Below are positions 45,342-55,804 of a stretch of 64,000 bases of DNA, one piece after another. The stretch is from Timema cristinae (taxonomy: Eukaryota > Arthropoda > Insecta > Phasmatodea > Timematidae): contig JBCFYV010000012.1 of NCBI GenBank assembly GCA_039000515.1, positions 35,912,506-35,976,505 on the forward strand, given 5' to 3'. Position numbers and translations under genes: made by a program. Every line of letters begins with the position of its first letter. Within the stretch, counting starts at the first letter, position 1. The notes beneath the pieces are model-generated. The model searched no databases and had not been told where the DNA came from. It was given only the letters and a program-made list of their open reading frames with translations.

Positions 45342-45479
45342 CTGCTGTCCCCATGTTGAGGATACTGATCTCGCCAAAATAGGAACCCGCCTTTAAGGTG
45401 GCAAGCACCGTCTTCCCATTGTCCGCGACCACCTGCAGACGGCCTCGGTTTACTATATACATCTCCTTGCCCACCTCAC
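45342..45479 (-). CDS. CngA: CNG channel, cyclic-nucleotide-binding-domain exon (partial gene)
   Basis: An internal exon of 138 bp (46 codons), phase 1 to phase 1. It begins after the acceptor CTTTCAG| and ends at CAG|GTAAAA. Read with the previous exon it gives [20 protein letters not shown], then [20 protein letters not shown] and SILNMGTA. This is the beta-roll of the cyclic-nucleotide-binding domain, including the FGEIS phosphate-binding cassette that grips cAMP or cGMP and opens the cation channel in sensory cells. The residues agree closely with arthropod alpha-type CNG subunits; the subunit letter is less certain than the family. The arginine/threonine pair that completes the pocket must lie on the next exon, not found in this window. 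The intron before it carries three decayed copies of this exon's own start. Confidence 0.93.
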
Positions 45480-46290
45480 CTGAAAGAAGGTGCGGGAATC
45501 AAACTGGTGTTAATCATTAGATACAATATCTTTAGGCGATACTACTACAGAGATACAGCTGCAAGTCCACAACACCTGCAGGTGTCTCCAGTTTACTGTG
45601 TACATTTATTAGACCACCTCACCTGCAAGAATGTGTGATGGTTAGGTGGGTGTTAGTCACTATATACAAGATATTTAGGTGATACTACATATTTACAGTT
45701 GCAAGTCAACGACACCTACAGGCGTCCCCAATTTACTATGTGCATTTCTTATAGCACTTCACCTGCAAGCAGGTTTGAGGGTCAGGCAGGTGTTAATCAC
45801 TAGACATAAGAGTTGTGGGTGAAAATAATCCAGATTTACAACCGCAAGTCTACAACACCTGCAGGTGATATCGGTTTACTATGCAGATATATTTGCCCAC
45901 CCCACCTGAAAGAATGTACGGGGTCAAACAGGTGTTAGTTAATATACACAAACCTGCTTTGGTGGCCGCATGTTCTAAAGCGTCACTACCGCAATAGAAT
46001 GCACTGCCGATGGTGGGGAAATCGGGGTTCGAATCCCGGTCAAGTGTACTGAGAGTGTTTATTTCTAAGTGATTTTCCACTCTTCCTTAACGTACATGCG
46101 TGTACACCTTTTCTAAACACAACCTTCCTCGTTCCTAACTCATTATTAACGTAACCAGTACATCTGCGTATAATCTGAACTGATAGTAGGACGCGGTGTT
46201 AAAAATGATATCAATATGCATTATACACAGCGAGAATAGTCACACCTGCAGGTGTTATTGGATCCACTAAAAGTCTCACGTCGTGAAACC
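45480..46290 (-). repeat. Tandem copies of the CNG acceptor site and exon start
   Basis: The first 55 bp or so of the exon plus about 87 bp of preceding intron is repeated upstream in the intron with a 140-143-bp period. The anchor ACCTGCAG (plus strand) lies at 45431 (real exon), 45574, 45714 (as ACCTACAG), 45857 and 46244; the last gap is widened by a SINE. On the minus strand each decoy keeps CAG|GTG: exon-like starts fall at 45622, 45762 and 45905. The 45905 copy still reads GVGKYICIVNRYHLQVL before a stop; the 45762 and 45622 copies stop within four codons (EVL, EVV then stop). They are pseudo-exons with intact-looking acceptors. Confidence 0.88.
45952..46205 (+). mobile_element. SINE, Leu/Ser-like family, inside the acceptor array
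   Basis: CTGCTTTGGTGGCCGCATGT, B box GGGGTTCGAATCCCGGTCAA, GTACTGAGAGTG, AGTGATTTTCCACTC, GTAACCAGTACATCTGCGTA, tail GTAGGACGCGGTGTTAAAAA. It lies between array units; subtracting it returns the unit spacing to about 142 bp. Target duplication unclear. Confidence 0.82.
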
Positions 46291-46767
46291 AGGGGCTTCT
46301 CCTTCACAGTGATAGATTAACGAACGGCGGATTGAGTGTTGTGTCTGTTCTAGAGTTAAGCTAGTTTGTGAACTAGCTGGTGATTTTATTAATTTCCCAA
46401 TGCAATTTGGTTAAAGTATGAAACATGAACTGTCTTATATACATTTACGGGTGATTTTTTTAAATACCTTGTGTGTATGGATAAACATATAGAACACAAA
46501 TCCAAACTAGCTTAAACTAGCCTAGTTTAACCTAACCTAAGCTAAAATAAACTGGTCTAAGCTTATCCAAGCTAACCTAACTTGCCTAAACTAATTTTGA
46601 GATGACTTATTAACATTCACTGGTGGTTGGTGATAATTTTGTAAAATGTTTGGGGAGTAGGGCCTAAGTGAAATAGTAAAGAATTTTTTTACATTCCCCA
46701 AGTGAACCAGTGGTTTTGTAGAATCAAATTTAGCACATTTACAGTAGCATGTGTGTTAGAGCAAAGA
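46291..46767 (-). other. CNG intron, unassigned
   Basis: A CTAGCTTAAACTAGCCTAGT-rich stretch (46505-46595) of loosely repeated 'AACCTAA/AGCTAA' words. No element recognised. Confidence 0.45.
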
Positions 46768-46774
46768 AACTGAA

Positions 46775-46779
<5 letters not shown>

Positions 46780-46815
<36 letters not shown>

Positions 46816-46962
46816 GCACCGCGTCTTACTACCCGTTCGGGTTATACGCAATTACGCTAGTGTGTAATGGTAGGGTGATTGTGAGATGAAATGAAGGACC
46901 TACAGTTTAACGTGGAATCCGAACCACGGTGGCGACCTGGCATTCCACACATTCACAAGATG
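46780..46962 (-). mobile_element. SINE family A, 5'-truncated
   Basis: A long (ATT)n run, tail and first part of the body, stopping at ACATTCACAAGATG. Exact target duplication AACTGAATATTA at 46768-46779 and 46963-46974. It has no tRNA head or polymerase III boxes. Confidence 0.92.
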
Positions 46963-47099
46963 AACTGAATATTACTAATGCGTTTTAATATGAGATACAT
47001 TTTGACGAACACTGCCACACAGAGATCGCTGAATACAATGCATATTATAAGTATGTATAGTATATGATATAATATGTTACTATAGTATTTGCACTAAAG

Positions 47100-47240
47100 A
47101 CCTAAATATATTCCATATGCATCTAGGGTATTTACTATAATATATATATAATTTATATGTATGCGATGGATATATAAATTATATATATAATGAGTATAAA
47201 TACTTTATAATAATATACTATTAACCGTTCAAGGCACTAT
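47100..47240. repeat. TA-rich palindromic stretch
   Basis: TATAATATATATATAATTTA, then ATGTATGCGATGGATATATA and AATTATATATATAATGAGTA form opposing TA-rich arms. Low complexity. Confidence 0.5.
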
Positions 47241-47355
47241 AGCGTGACACAGTGCGGGGAATGAGAAAGGCGGTGATATGTAAGGACCAATCACAACGCT
47301 CTAAATGCGTAGTGCTCTGCACTGGGTTAGGAAATGTTAATACGCCCCCGGGGCA

Positions 47356-47595
47356 TAAAATAATTAAATATTATGAACCACTGGTAGCCAGGCTCTGGGT
47401 CATCAAATAAAGGAATATTATAAACCACTGGTAACAAGGCCCCTGACATCAAATTGAATATTATAAACCACTGGTAACAAGGCCCCAGGACATACAATAT
47501 AATATTATAAACCAGTGGTAATAAGGCTCCGGGATATTAAAAAATGGAGTATTATAAGCAACTGGTAACCAGGCCCCGGAACAACAAACAATAGT
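47356..47595. repeat. About 50-bp tandem repeat, 5 diverged units
   Basis: Unit core ATTATAAACCACTGGTAACA then AGGCCCCNGGACATCAAA. Five copies with spacing of about 45-55 bp and many substitutions, hence old. Confidence 0.85.
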
Positions 47596-47609
47596 GTGTT
47601 CCGAGCGGA

Positions 47610-49245
47610 GGCTGTAGTTCAAACTAAGATTCTTAGTGTATAAGTTGAATGTATGATTTAGACCTTGATTTTAACAAGAATATCATCATTTGACAACTAG
47701 AAAAGTTAATAGAAATGGGTTAATTTATTCTTATGTAGCATCGGATGTTTTATGATAGACACGAGACAAACAGAAATAGTCAAGACTTACCCCATTTGCT
47801 TGTTTACTGGGGCTGCGTGGAAGAACGACACAAAACCACCTAACGCACCTTCACCGAACCGGGAAAATTGAATACTGACTGTGAAGACTGAATGGCAAGT
47901 TCAAGCCAACGCCTTGGGTTGAATGGACTTGCGCAGTAAAGAGATCCCCTCCGAGAAGATTCCGGAACGCCCACGGCCTCTCTCGAAGCGAATCAACTTG
48001 CGCTTTCTCGTGTTCCTTTTTTATTCTAGAATGTTATTCCCCCCTTTTTTCCATCTTCCCCTCTTCTGTGCTTTAGGGTATATATTCTGGTGCCTGTGGC
48101 TACGAACTTTACAATTGGGCCTGAGTCATATCAGGGATAGGATAAGCTCCGGCTTTCTACTTCATAAAATGTAAGATCTAAATCCATTTTCGGCAAATTA
48201 AAACTTTTTTTTTTAATGTAAATCTTTTCTAAATTAAATTTTGGCTTTTTTTTTAAAATAACCTAAAAAATCTATCTGACAGTTAAGAACATAGTTTCTT
48301 TTGAGATCACCTTATTTGCAAGGTCAGGGCGACTTAGGGCCAGTAGAGTCACGACTAATCGATTATATCGATTATGTACTGTATTGTTTAAATTAATATT
48401 CGCGGGAACTATGTTAGCATTTGAATTAGTTTATCTTATTGTGATACGCTATGTGTCTTTTCTTGATGGGCAGATATTTAGAACTCGAATTTAACATCTT
48501 ATTGTCATACGCTAGGAGCCATTTGTTGTGGACAAATATTTAGTATTTGAATTTAACATATCTTATTGTCATACGCTATGAGCCATTTATTATGGACAAA
48601 TATTTAGTATTTGAATTTAACATATCTTATTGTCATACGCTATGTACCATTCCTAATGGACATATATATTATGTTGGAAATTAGATTGTCTTGTTACCAT
48701 TGACAAGGTGCCTTTTTTTTTAAAGGATTAATATTTAATGATGGAATCCAAATGATCATGTTATGCGCCATTTCTAATGGGCGACATCTTAAAGTTAACA
48801 TTAAGTAATCTGATGAATATTTACCATCTGACTCTTTAGCTTTGACTTCAATTAATAGTTGTTCTGAATTTATTCTATTTTCTTTACACTTCGCAACATC
48901 AACAATGTATATATTTGGAGGAACTGTTAAAAATCTAATTGAGTTATGGCTAATAAATATCGACTAACTTTGACTTATACTAATTCTTATTATATATTTA
49001 TCCCATCATTCCCAAGGTAATCCGTCAAACGTTTTGGTTTAATATGAACTTTACTGAGGCTGAAGTCTCTTGCCGTCTGGATGAGATAGAGGGTCACGTT
49101 AATAACTCCTCAGCACTCGCTCTGGGTTAAACCCCCCCACCCTTTTTTGTAGTGTTTATATTTTCGATGTATTTTGTTGGCATCTGCCCCTTTTGGATGC
49201 TACACTTATGTCAAATAAAGTGATCTACAGCTGTACCTTTGATAA
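47610..49245 (+). other. CNG intron; possible third LTR-like element
   Basis: A GC-richer block (47810-48000), a GGGTATATATTCTGG TATA-like motif (about 48077), AATAAAG near 49216 and a short frame at 47923-48174 recall LTR architecture, but no second copy or TG...CA boundaries are established. TAGTTCAAACTAAGATTCTT (47613) resembles TAGTTCAAACCAAAACTCTT (49795), a possible old direct repeat. Confidence 0.25.
48418..48700. repeat. About 62-bp tandem repeat, 4-5 units
   Basis: Unit core AATTTAACATATCTTATTGT then CATACGCTATGAGCCATT and TGGACAAATATTTAGTATTTG. The central units are nearly identical and the outer ones decayed. Confidence 0.88.
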
Positions 49246-49257
49246 ATGGCTATACTA

Positions 49258-49504
49258 CAGGGTGGCCCACGGAAAAGTAACCCGCCTCCTATATCTAGCA
49301 GGCACCCCACTCTGAATTGGAGGAGGCCAATCCCCTTCCACCCATATTGTAACATGAAAAATGAACAAGGGAACTGCTTGTCTAAAGCTTTATTGACTCA
49401 TTCTTCCTGTCACAATATAGGTGGAAGGGGATTGACCTCCTCCAATTCAGAGTGAGGCGACTGCTGGATATAAGTGGTGGGCTACTTTTCCGTGGGCCAC
49501 CCTG
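49258..49504. mobile_element. 247-bp MITE with about 97-bp inverted repeats, TA target
   Basis: CAGGGTGGCCCACGGAAAAG on the left is the complement of CTTTTCCGTGGGCCACCCTG on the right. The arms continue through CTGAATTGGAGGAGG to ATTGTAAC/GTCACAAT. TA flanks both ends (49256-49257, 49505-49506). A loop of about 55 bp is all that is unpaired. Tc1/mariner-type MITE; as RNA it would form a near-perfect hairpin. Confidence 0.92.
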
Positions 49505-49892
49505 TATAATATTTACATAAGTTATAGCCTGAACTGACTAAACTGACTACACTTTCACCTATATCGCCAGTGCGCGTGGATATGAGATCATGAGCGTGGA
49601 ACGAATCCTGGATAGCTCAGTACTAGAACATTGACGCGCTAAGATCCCGGGTTCATTTTTATCCTAGTGTCCAGATGTCATTTTGAACAAATTTAAATTA
49701 ATTAAATTGTATTTTCCGCCATATGGATATTCCCATAGCTAAAATGATTTGCAGCTTGTGTTGATATTCATTTGAAATTATTTAAGGAAGTCTTAGTTCA
49801 AACCAAAACTCTTTGTGGTGAATTTAAATGTATGATATAGTTCTTTACCAACTCCAACAAGTAGGGAGCTACTGTGTATTAAGTAAATTATA

Positions 49893-50319
49893 CAGTAGAA
49901 CTCCAACTATCTGGATTAATGAGTGCCAGACGTAATCCGGATATGCAGGAATCCGGAGGATTGGATTAATAATTTAATTAAGGCAATATTTCAAAATAAA
50001 ACGCAAAATTTACTCTAAAATAACTTTTTTTTTGTTTTTGCAATAATGCAGTGAAGTGGAATCGCATAAAAGAACTGTAGTAAAAAAAATAGAGAAAGTT
50101 TAAACTCATTGCTACTGTAAACAAGAATACAATGGATTTGAATCGGGAGGTGGGATGGCAGAGCGGCCCGGCCGGCGAATACCATCGCCATTCGCAGCGT
50201 GACAAATTTCAGTACTCCACAGTACAGTATTTTCCTTTTTTATTTTTTTTATTTCCTGATAATGATCCGGATGTTTGGCGATCTGGATGACTGGAGCTAG
50301 GATAAGTGGAGTTCTACTT
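49893..50319. mobile_element. Pogo/Tigger-type MITE
   Basis: CAGTAGAACTCCAACTATCT then GGATTAATGAG on the left; the complement of the right end (GGATAAGTGGAGTTCTACTT) gives AAGTAGAACTCCACTTATCC. TA on both sides. 'ATCCGGA' words inside both ends. The interior has a GC patch (GGCCCGGCCGGCG, about 50164). No transposase. Confidence 0.75.
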
Positions 50320-50512
50320 TATATACGCCACATATATATCTCCTACGTTTGTTATGAGTTTATTACGTACCTGGAAACATCGTAGATCAAATCTTTCATG
50401 GTTTTAAGTTCAAATCAATTCTTGTTACATTTCACCTTTTTGTTTCGTTTTCTTGGTCTTGATACACGTTGATTTATAAGGTTGAACTTAGCCAGGTTCA
50501 ATAAACACGCAA

Positions 50513-50756
50513 ACCCGCCTCGGTTGCGTAGTTGGCTAACGCGCTAGTCGTGTTGAACTCATCTGCTGAGGACGGGAGATCGAGGTTCGAATCTCGGTCG
50601 GGTGAACGTTTTTTCCCTAAATGGCTTTCCACTCTGCCTCCACGCAAATGCGGATTACTTCCTCTAATTCAACCTTCCCTATTCTAATCCATTAGCGTAA
50701 TTAGTACTTAAAGCGTATAACCCGAACGGGTAGTAAGACGCGGTGCTAAATAATAC

Positions 50757-50785
<29 letters not shown>
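50513..50785 (+). mobile_element. SINE family B, full length
   Basis: ACCCGCCTCGGTTGCGTAGT head, GAGGTTCGAATCTCGG B box, body as at 38434, and an intact tail CGTATAACCCGAACGGGTAG then TAAGACGCGGTGCTAAATAA and (TAA)n. Approximate target duplication ACACGCAAA / ACAACGCAAA. Confidence 0.88.
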
Positions 50786-50789
<4 letters not shown>

Positions 50790-51734
50790 CGCAAAATTAA
50801 ACTAGTTTTTAGAAAATACCTAAAGAAATGCATTACTCATGTGACGTTAGATATATTTTCAACACTTATAAGCTTTTTACTTACTTTTTAATGTTCAATT
50901 TACAACCAGAAATAAAAGTGAAATTCATATATCTTTATACATTCATGAAAATTGTAATATTCAGAAAACAATAGGTTTAAAATCAAGACGCATTTTGATG
51001 TACCACGATATGAGTTCCTTTGACACTTTGGGTTGATGAACAAAACTAACACAAGTAAATATTATCCAAGTGACAAATTAATATAGGAAGGAAAAACTGA
51101 CAAAATAAATGTTGAAATAACGACATTATGTACTACAAAATGATATAAAATCAAAGTATTAGGGTATAAAACAAAAACTACTTGTATAAGATAAAAAAAA
51201 TTATGTAATTTTACAACTATTAAATAGCTTATCAATTAAAAACGATTTTATTTAAAATATTGTAAATACTTCATTGCATACACTCATATGCATGTCTAGC
51301 TAGAATACATTTAATCCCCATACATTAACTACTTTACCTTAAAACGAGTAGCAAAATGGATAAAACAGTAAGTTTGACTACTTATAACTCGAGAACTTTA
51401 ATGATTTGAAATAAATTGAATCAATATTTATAACTTTTATTTATATATTTATTAAAATAATGCAATACATTTTGGTGGTCAAATGACCTTAAAGTAAGTA
51501 TTAAAGCGTGTGTGATGAGAAGATATATTTTTGATTTAAGCTTAAAGTGAAGCTAGCACACCCGTGTGCACATCTACATAACACACACACACACACAACA
51601 CATTTATACATACACACATATTCATATACATCAAGACTCCTTGAAAGCTATTTTACTAAATGCTTTGTAGATAATATTCCCTTGGTGGGTAGAGGATAAT
51701 AGACAATGCTGGTTCCTAGTAATTATTATGAAGT
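50790..51734 (-). other. CNG intron, AT-rich; CA-rich tract at 51575-51610
   Basis: No exon or element recognised. The ACACACACACACACACAACA tract is a short imperfect microsatellite. Confidence 0.5.
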
Positions 51735-52757
51735 TCAGTGTGCTTCCTTTCCTGCAGATATCGTCCTTTGGAAGGAAAATCATATAATGGCATGTTAGGT
51801 CTCATAACATCACGACGTTAATGTGCTACCTTTCTTGCATGTATCGTCATTGGAAGGGAGGATAACACTAAGGAATGATACACTACCTTTCCCGCATATA
51901 TAGCCCTTGGGAGGAGGAATAACATTAAATAATGATGGTTAGTATACTACGTTTCATGAAGATGTTGTCTTTGGAAAGAGACTAACACCATGGTATGATG
52001 GTTAATGTATTATCTTTTCTGTATATATCATCCTTGGGAGAAAGATAAGCTATAAGGAATGATGATTTATGTACTAACTTTTTGTAGTCCTTGGGAAGGA
52101 AGGACTTATGGTAAATGTATTATCATTCCTGCAAATATCATCCCTTAGGAGAAAGAATATATCTAAGGGATATGGTTAAAGTACTACCTTTCCTGCATAT
52201 ATAGTCCCTTTGGAGAAAGAATATAACTAAGGATGATGTGAAGTAACTTTGCTGCATATAATCCTTGGAGAAAGAATATAACTAAGAAGATGGTTAAAGT
52301 ACTACCTTTCCTGCATATATAGTCCCTTTGGAGAAAGAATATAACTAAGGAATGATGGTTAAAATACTACCTTCCTGCATATATAGTCCCTTTGGAGAAA
52401 GAATATAACTAAGGAATGATGGTTAAAGTACTACCTTTCCTGCATATATAGTTCCTTTGGAGAAAGAATATAACTAAGGAATGATGGTTAAAGTACTACC
52501 TTTCCTGCATATATAGTCCCTTTGGAGAAAGAATATAACTAAGGAATGATGGTTAAAGTACTACCTTCCTGCATATATAGTTCCTTTGGAGAAATAATAT
52601 AACTAAGGAATGATGGTTAAAGTACTACCTTTCCTGCATATATAGTTCCTTTGGAGAAAGAATATAACTAAGGAATGATGGTTAAAGTACTACCTTTCCT
52701 GCATATATAGTCCTTTGGAGAAAGAATATAACTAAGGAATGATGGTTAAAGTACTAC
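51735..52757 (-). repeat. Tandem copies of the CNG exon end and donor site
   Basis: About 16 units of roughly 64 bp follow the exon (transcription direction). Each contains, on the minus strand, GGACTATATATGCAGGAAAG then GTAGTACTTTAACC, i.e. the last 25 or so exon bases plus the 5' splice site. Intact AAAG|GTAGTA copies end their exon-like part at 52694, 52629, 52565, 52500, 52435, 52371, 52306 and 52188; the real donor is at 52758. A unit near 52240 has lost its GT (AAAG|TTAC), and units from 52120 down to about 51749 are increasingly diverged. The array thus grew from the exon outwards into the intron. Confidence 0.93.
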
Positions 52758-52910
52758 CTTTCCTGCATATATAGTCCCCGGGAGAGAAGAGGACTGGCCT
52801 GAGTCTGAGCACCAGCTCACACAGGAAGCCGGCCTCTGTGTTCTGGAAGATCTCCACCCTCTTGAGCGTGTCCAAATGAACGTTGATGGCGATCTCAGCT
52901 TTCAGTTTGT
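52758..52910 (-). CDS. CngA: CNG channel, C-linker/CNBD start exon (partial gene)
   Basis: An internal exon of 153 bp (51 codons), phase 1 at both ends: acceptor GTTTCAG|AC and donor AAAG|GTAGTA. It encodes [20 protein letters not shown], then [20 protein letters not shown] and [12 protein letters not shown]. These are the last C-linker helices and the start of the cyclic-nucleotide-binding domain, up to the SPGDYIC-KG turn shared by all CNG channels. The aspartate is split by the preceding intron, as expected after LP in family members. It joins in frame to the exon at 45342-45479. Transmembrane, pore and S4 exons should lie above 53 kb on this strand but were not found up to 64 kb. The base composition of the exon is markedly GC-richer than its surroundings. 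Confidence 0.94.
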
Positions 52911-53640
52911 CTGAAACAACCAAACAGTCTTGGATACAGCAGACCCAACCTCGACTAGGTCCGTCTATTATAAGTTGGAAAATGTCCCGGACTGATTCTG
53001 TCCACGATTTGTTAAATAAATTAATGCATTTTGAAATTTAACTGAGTTAAATAAAAATGTATTTTAAACAATTCTGTTCCTAAAAAAATAAATTAAATGT
53101 AAAATCTGCCATCAATGCACATCTTCATATCCAGCGAAGAGTATGTATCTGTCATTTTATTTTCTTAACTTTTGGCTCTAGCTGTGCGAAGGCTAGTTCA
53201 CTATTTTCATTTAGGCCCTCTAATTTCATTTCTCTCTTTCATTATGTACACGTCCAACTTTAATATTCCTAGTTCATTGACACTGTCCAATTTCACGGAC
53301 GTACAAAACATGACTACAGCCCCTGAAGCATAGAGTGTACTATGACCATTCATCTCCTGCTCTCGTCAGCCGGTTTAGATTAGCTGTCACCACAAATAGC
53401 TCTCCTTCCCCCTTTTGAATAGTTTTTAAAATACAACGTTTTTTTGGGGGGGGAGGGGAGCCATTTTGTTCTCTATTAATGACCAAACTTTTGTTATAGA
53501 GTAAAAATTGTTGAGGACCTCTCTTAAAATTTTCATTTCTATAAAATCAACCTTAACGTATATGAGCAAATGAAGTAAAGTTTTGCTTTAACATATGCTT
53601 TTGTAATTTGTCTCTATATCTGTCCCTATCTTTGTTCCAC
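52911..53640 (-). other. CNG intron upstream, nothing recognised
   Basis: AT-rich; a G-run (GGGGGGGGAGGGG, about 53445) stands out. No coding similarity. Confidence 0.5.
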
Positions 53641-53655
53641 AATAACTGTCAAATG

Positions 53656-53934
53656 GGGTGACCTGGTGGTCTAGGGGTAAGGTGTCAGACTTCTATGCTG
53701 GCGGCCGGGGTTCTATCCTCGGTCCCGGCAAAGATTTATCTGATTACCAAACCCTTCCTTCACCTCTGACAAGACATCTTGTGAATGTGTGGAATGCCAG
53801 GCCTCCACCGTGGTTCGGATTCCACGTTAAACTGTAAGTCCTTCATTTCATCTCACAATCACCCAACCATTACACATTAGCGTAAGTGCGTATAACCCGA
53901 ACGGGTAGTAAGACGCGGTGCTAATAATAATAAT
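53656..53934 (+). mobile_element. SINE family A, full length
   Basis: A complete copy with intact A box (TGGTCTAGGGG), near-intact B box (GGGTTCTATCC), tail CGTATAACCCGAACGGGTAG and (TAA)n. Exact 15-bp target duplication AATAACTGTCAAATG at 53641-53655 and 53935-53949. Confidence 0.95.
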
Positions 53935-53949
53935 AATAACTGTCAAATG

Positions 53950-54399
53950 CTTGTATCAACTTTAACGAAATTTGGCAGTGACATTCTTGGTCAAAGATAA
54001 TTTAGTGCGTGAAATTTACTGTTCACAGAACTACTAGTAATGTTAGTAAAACATAAAGGGAGTGAGGTATATTGGTCACGGAACAACTATTAAGTCTAGT
54101 AAAAAAACATAAAGGATAAGATCTACTGTTGACAGAACTACTAGTTATTGAGATTTTTCTAGCTACAATTTAAAAAAATACGATAGTAGTTTTAATATAA
54201 CAATGGAAATATTCGAGAAGATCTCAAAACATTTAGCTTTAGTAAAAAGGGCTGTTAAACAACAGATAACAAGTAATTCCCATTAGATTGTATAGGAAAG
54301 ACATGTTATAAATAAATAATTCACCATTAGATTGTGTTGGAAAGACATGTTATAAATATTAAAGTATCCAGGCTTTTCTTTTCTCAAACATGTTTTATT
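53950..54399. other. AT-rich DNA with short diverged repeats
   Basis: ATTAGATTGTATAGGAAAGA at 54282 recurs as ATTAGATTGTGTTGGAAAGA at 54326 (44-bp spacing). A roughly 60-bp motif with TACTGTTCACAGAACTACTA recurs near 54040 and 54125. Confidence 0.5.
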
Positions 54400-54640
54400 T
54401 CTATGCACTGTCTTTTACTACCCATCCAGTTAGTGGAAATTTTTACGCCGGTAGGGGTGGCAACAAAGAAGGTAGAATTAAGACAGAGTGCACTCGCATT
54501 CATGTGAATAAGGACTGATTTTTAAAAAGAAATTACCTTAATTCACATGGTTATGGGGGAATTCAAACTTCAACTTTCCAATCACCAGCAAATCAGACAA
54601 TACAAGACTGATGCATTTGTCTGCGTACCCACCGTTGTAT
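54400..54640 (-). mobile_element. Degraded SINE, Leu/Ser-like family
   Basis: GCACTGTCTTTTACTACCCA, then ACTCGCATTCATGTG, GGGGGAATTCAAACTTCAAC and TTTGTCTGCGTACCCACCG as the head complement. Confidence 0.5.
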
Positions 54641-54770
54641 ATATTTCTAAAATTAAATGGGGAAAATATTTTTCTTAATAAAAATAACCCAAACTGAATA
54701 AATCGTGCTGTGTAGATAATGAATGTTTTACTTACCATATTAGTTTAGTTAAAAACTGAAATGTCTTACA

Positions 54771-54890
54771 TCAATCAGTGGCCACGGGATTTGTAAGTCT
54801 CGTCTAATTTGGTTTGTTATTGATGGAAAGGTTAGAGTTAGAATACCAGTTGGATGTCCTGATGTTGATTTTTACTAAACTGTCCCTCTT
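54771..54890 (+). mobile_element. SINE head fragment, Leu/Ser-like family
   Basis: GTGGCCACGGGATTTGTAAG, GTTATTGATGGAAAGG and AGAATACCAGTTGGATGTCC then TGATGTTGATTTTTAC; much worn. Confidence 0.35.
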
Positions 54891-54899
54891 TCCCTTCGT

Positions 54900-55800
54900 C
54901 TATCCTGTAATGTAGCAAACTGACCTTTTCTTATTCCACTATATTGCAGCTTGTAAGATAGAGCCATAGTGTAATACTTCGAGGTAATACTGCTACCTTT
55001 AAGGTTACAAGTAATGTACTGTACATTTAATATTATATTTTAAATAATTAATCTCTATCCGATTTGATTAGTTAAAATGTGGCTAAGTGCCCAGATTGGT
55101 ATTTGACGCGATATAGAATATGTTTTCATTTTATACAATTACTTAAAAAAAATTAAAATGTATTATTTTTCATCACATAATAACGCTGCGAATAAGAAAT
55201 GTATAATTTGAAAAAATGTTTCCTCGTGAAAAATAAGTGAAAGTTGAACTATGCTAAATTTCAAGTTTAATATTAAATTGACGTGGGGAAAGGACGTTGA
55301 TTGATAAGCTACTTCCACTTTGGGAAGAAAACAAGTTTACGAGGTTTCGGATAGCCCAGACCGGTAGTGAGACGCGCTGCACACACACAAAAAAAGTTAG
55401 TTTGGTTATTTCTAGTTAGCTCAATTAATCATAAAGTTTAAATAAACTTAAATGTTAATGATAGAAACGTCATGATACATTTTCAATAAGCCGGGGTGTT
55501 TAAGTGAGTTTTGAATTTCTTAACGCCTTATTTTTTCGTTGGAAAATCATTTTTATGATCTTGACCAACAAGCTATTTTTCTCTAAAATATATATTTTTG
55601 GTGACACACCTTAACATTTTCAATGTTATGAATTCAATTTTAGTTTAATTTTAATTCATGCATGGAAGGTTTATTCAAATTGCCATGAATAAGGTCGTAT
55701 TTTCATATGAAACTCAAAATATAAAAGAATTTACTCAACGATGTTTATTTAAGAACATAGTTTTTTAGCCAAGGAGCAAATGGTTTCCCAACGGAAAAAT
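54900..55800. other. AT-rich DNA; isolated SINE tail near 55350-55390
   Basis: GATAGCCCAGACCGGTAGTG then AGACGCGCTGC resembles the shared SINE tail, running into CACACACA. Otherwise nothing recognised. Confidence 0.4.
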
Positions 55801-55804
55801 AATA

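Noticed and set aside
46500..46600. Telomere-like AACCTAA words
   Set aside because: Irregular spacing and mixed words (AGCTAA, ACCTAA, GCCTAA). It is not a TTAGG array.
47923..48174. An 83-codon open frame with hydrophobic stretches
   Set aside because: No recognisable family, inside an intron on the opposite strand, and in a low-complexity T/C-rich stretch.
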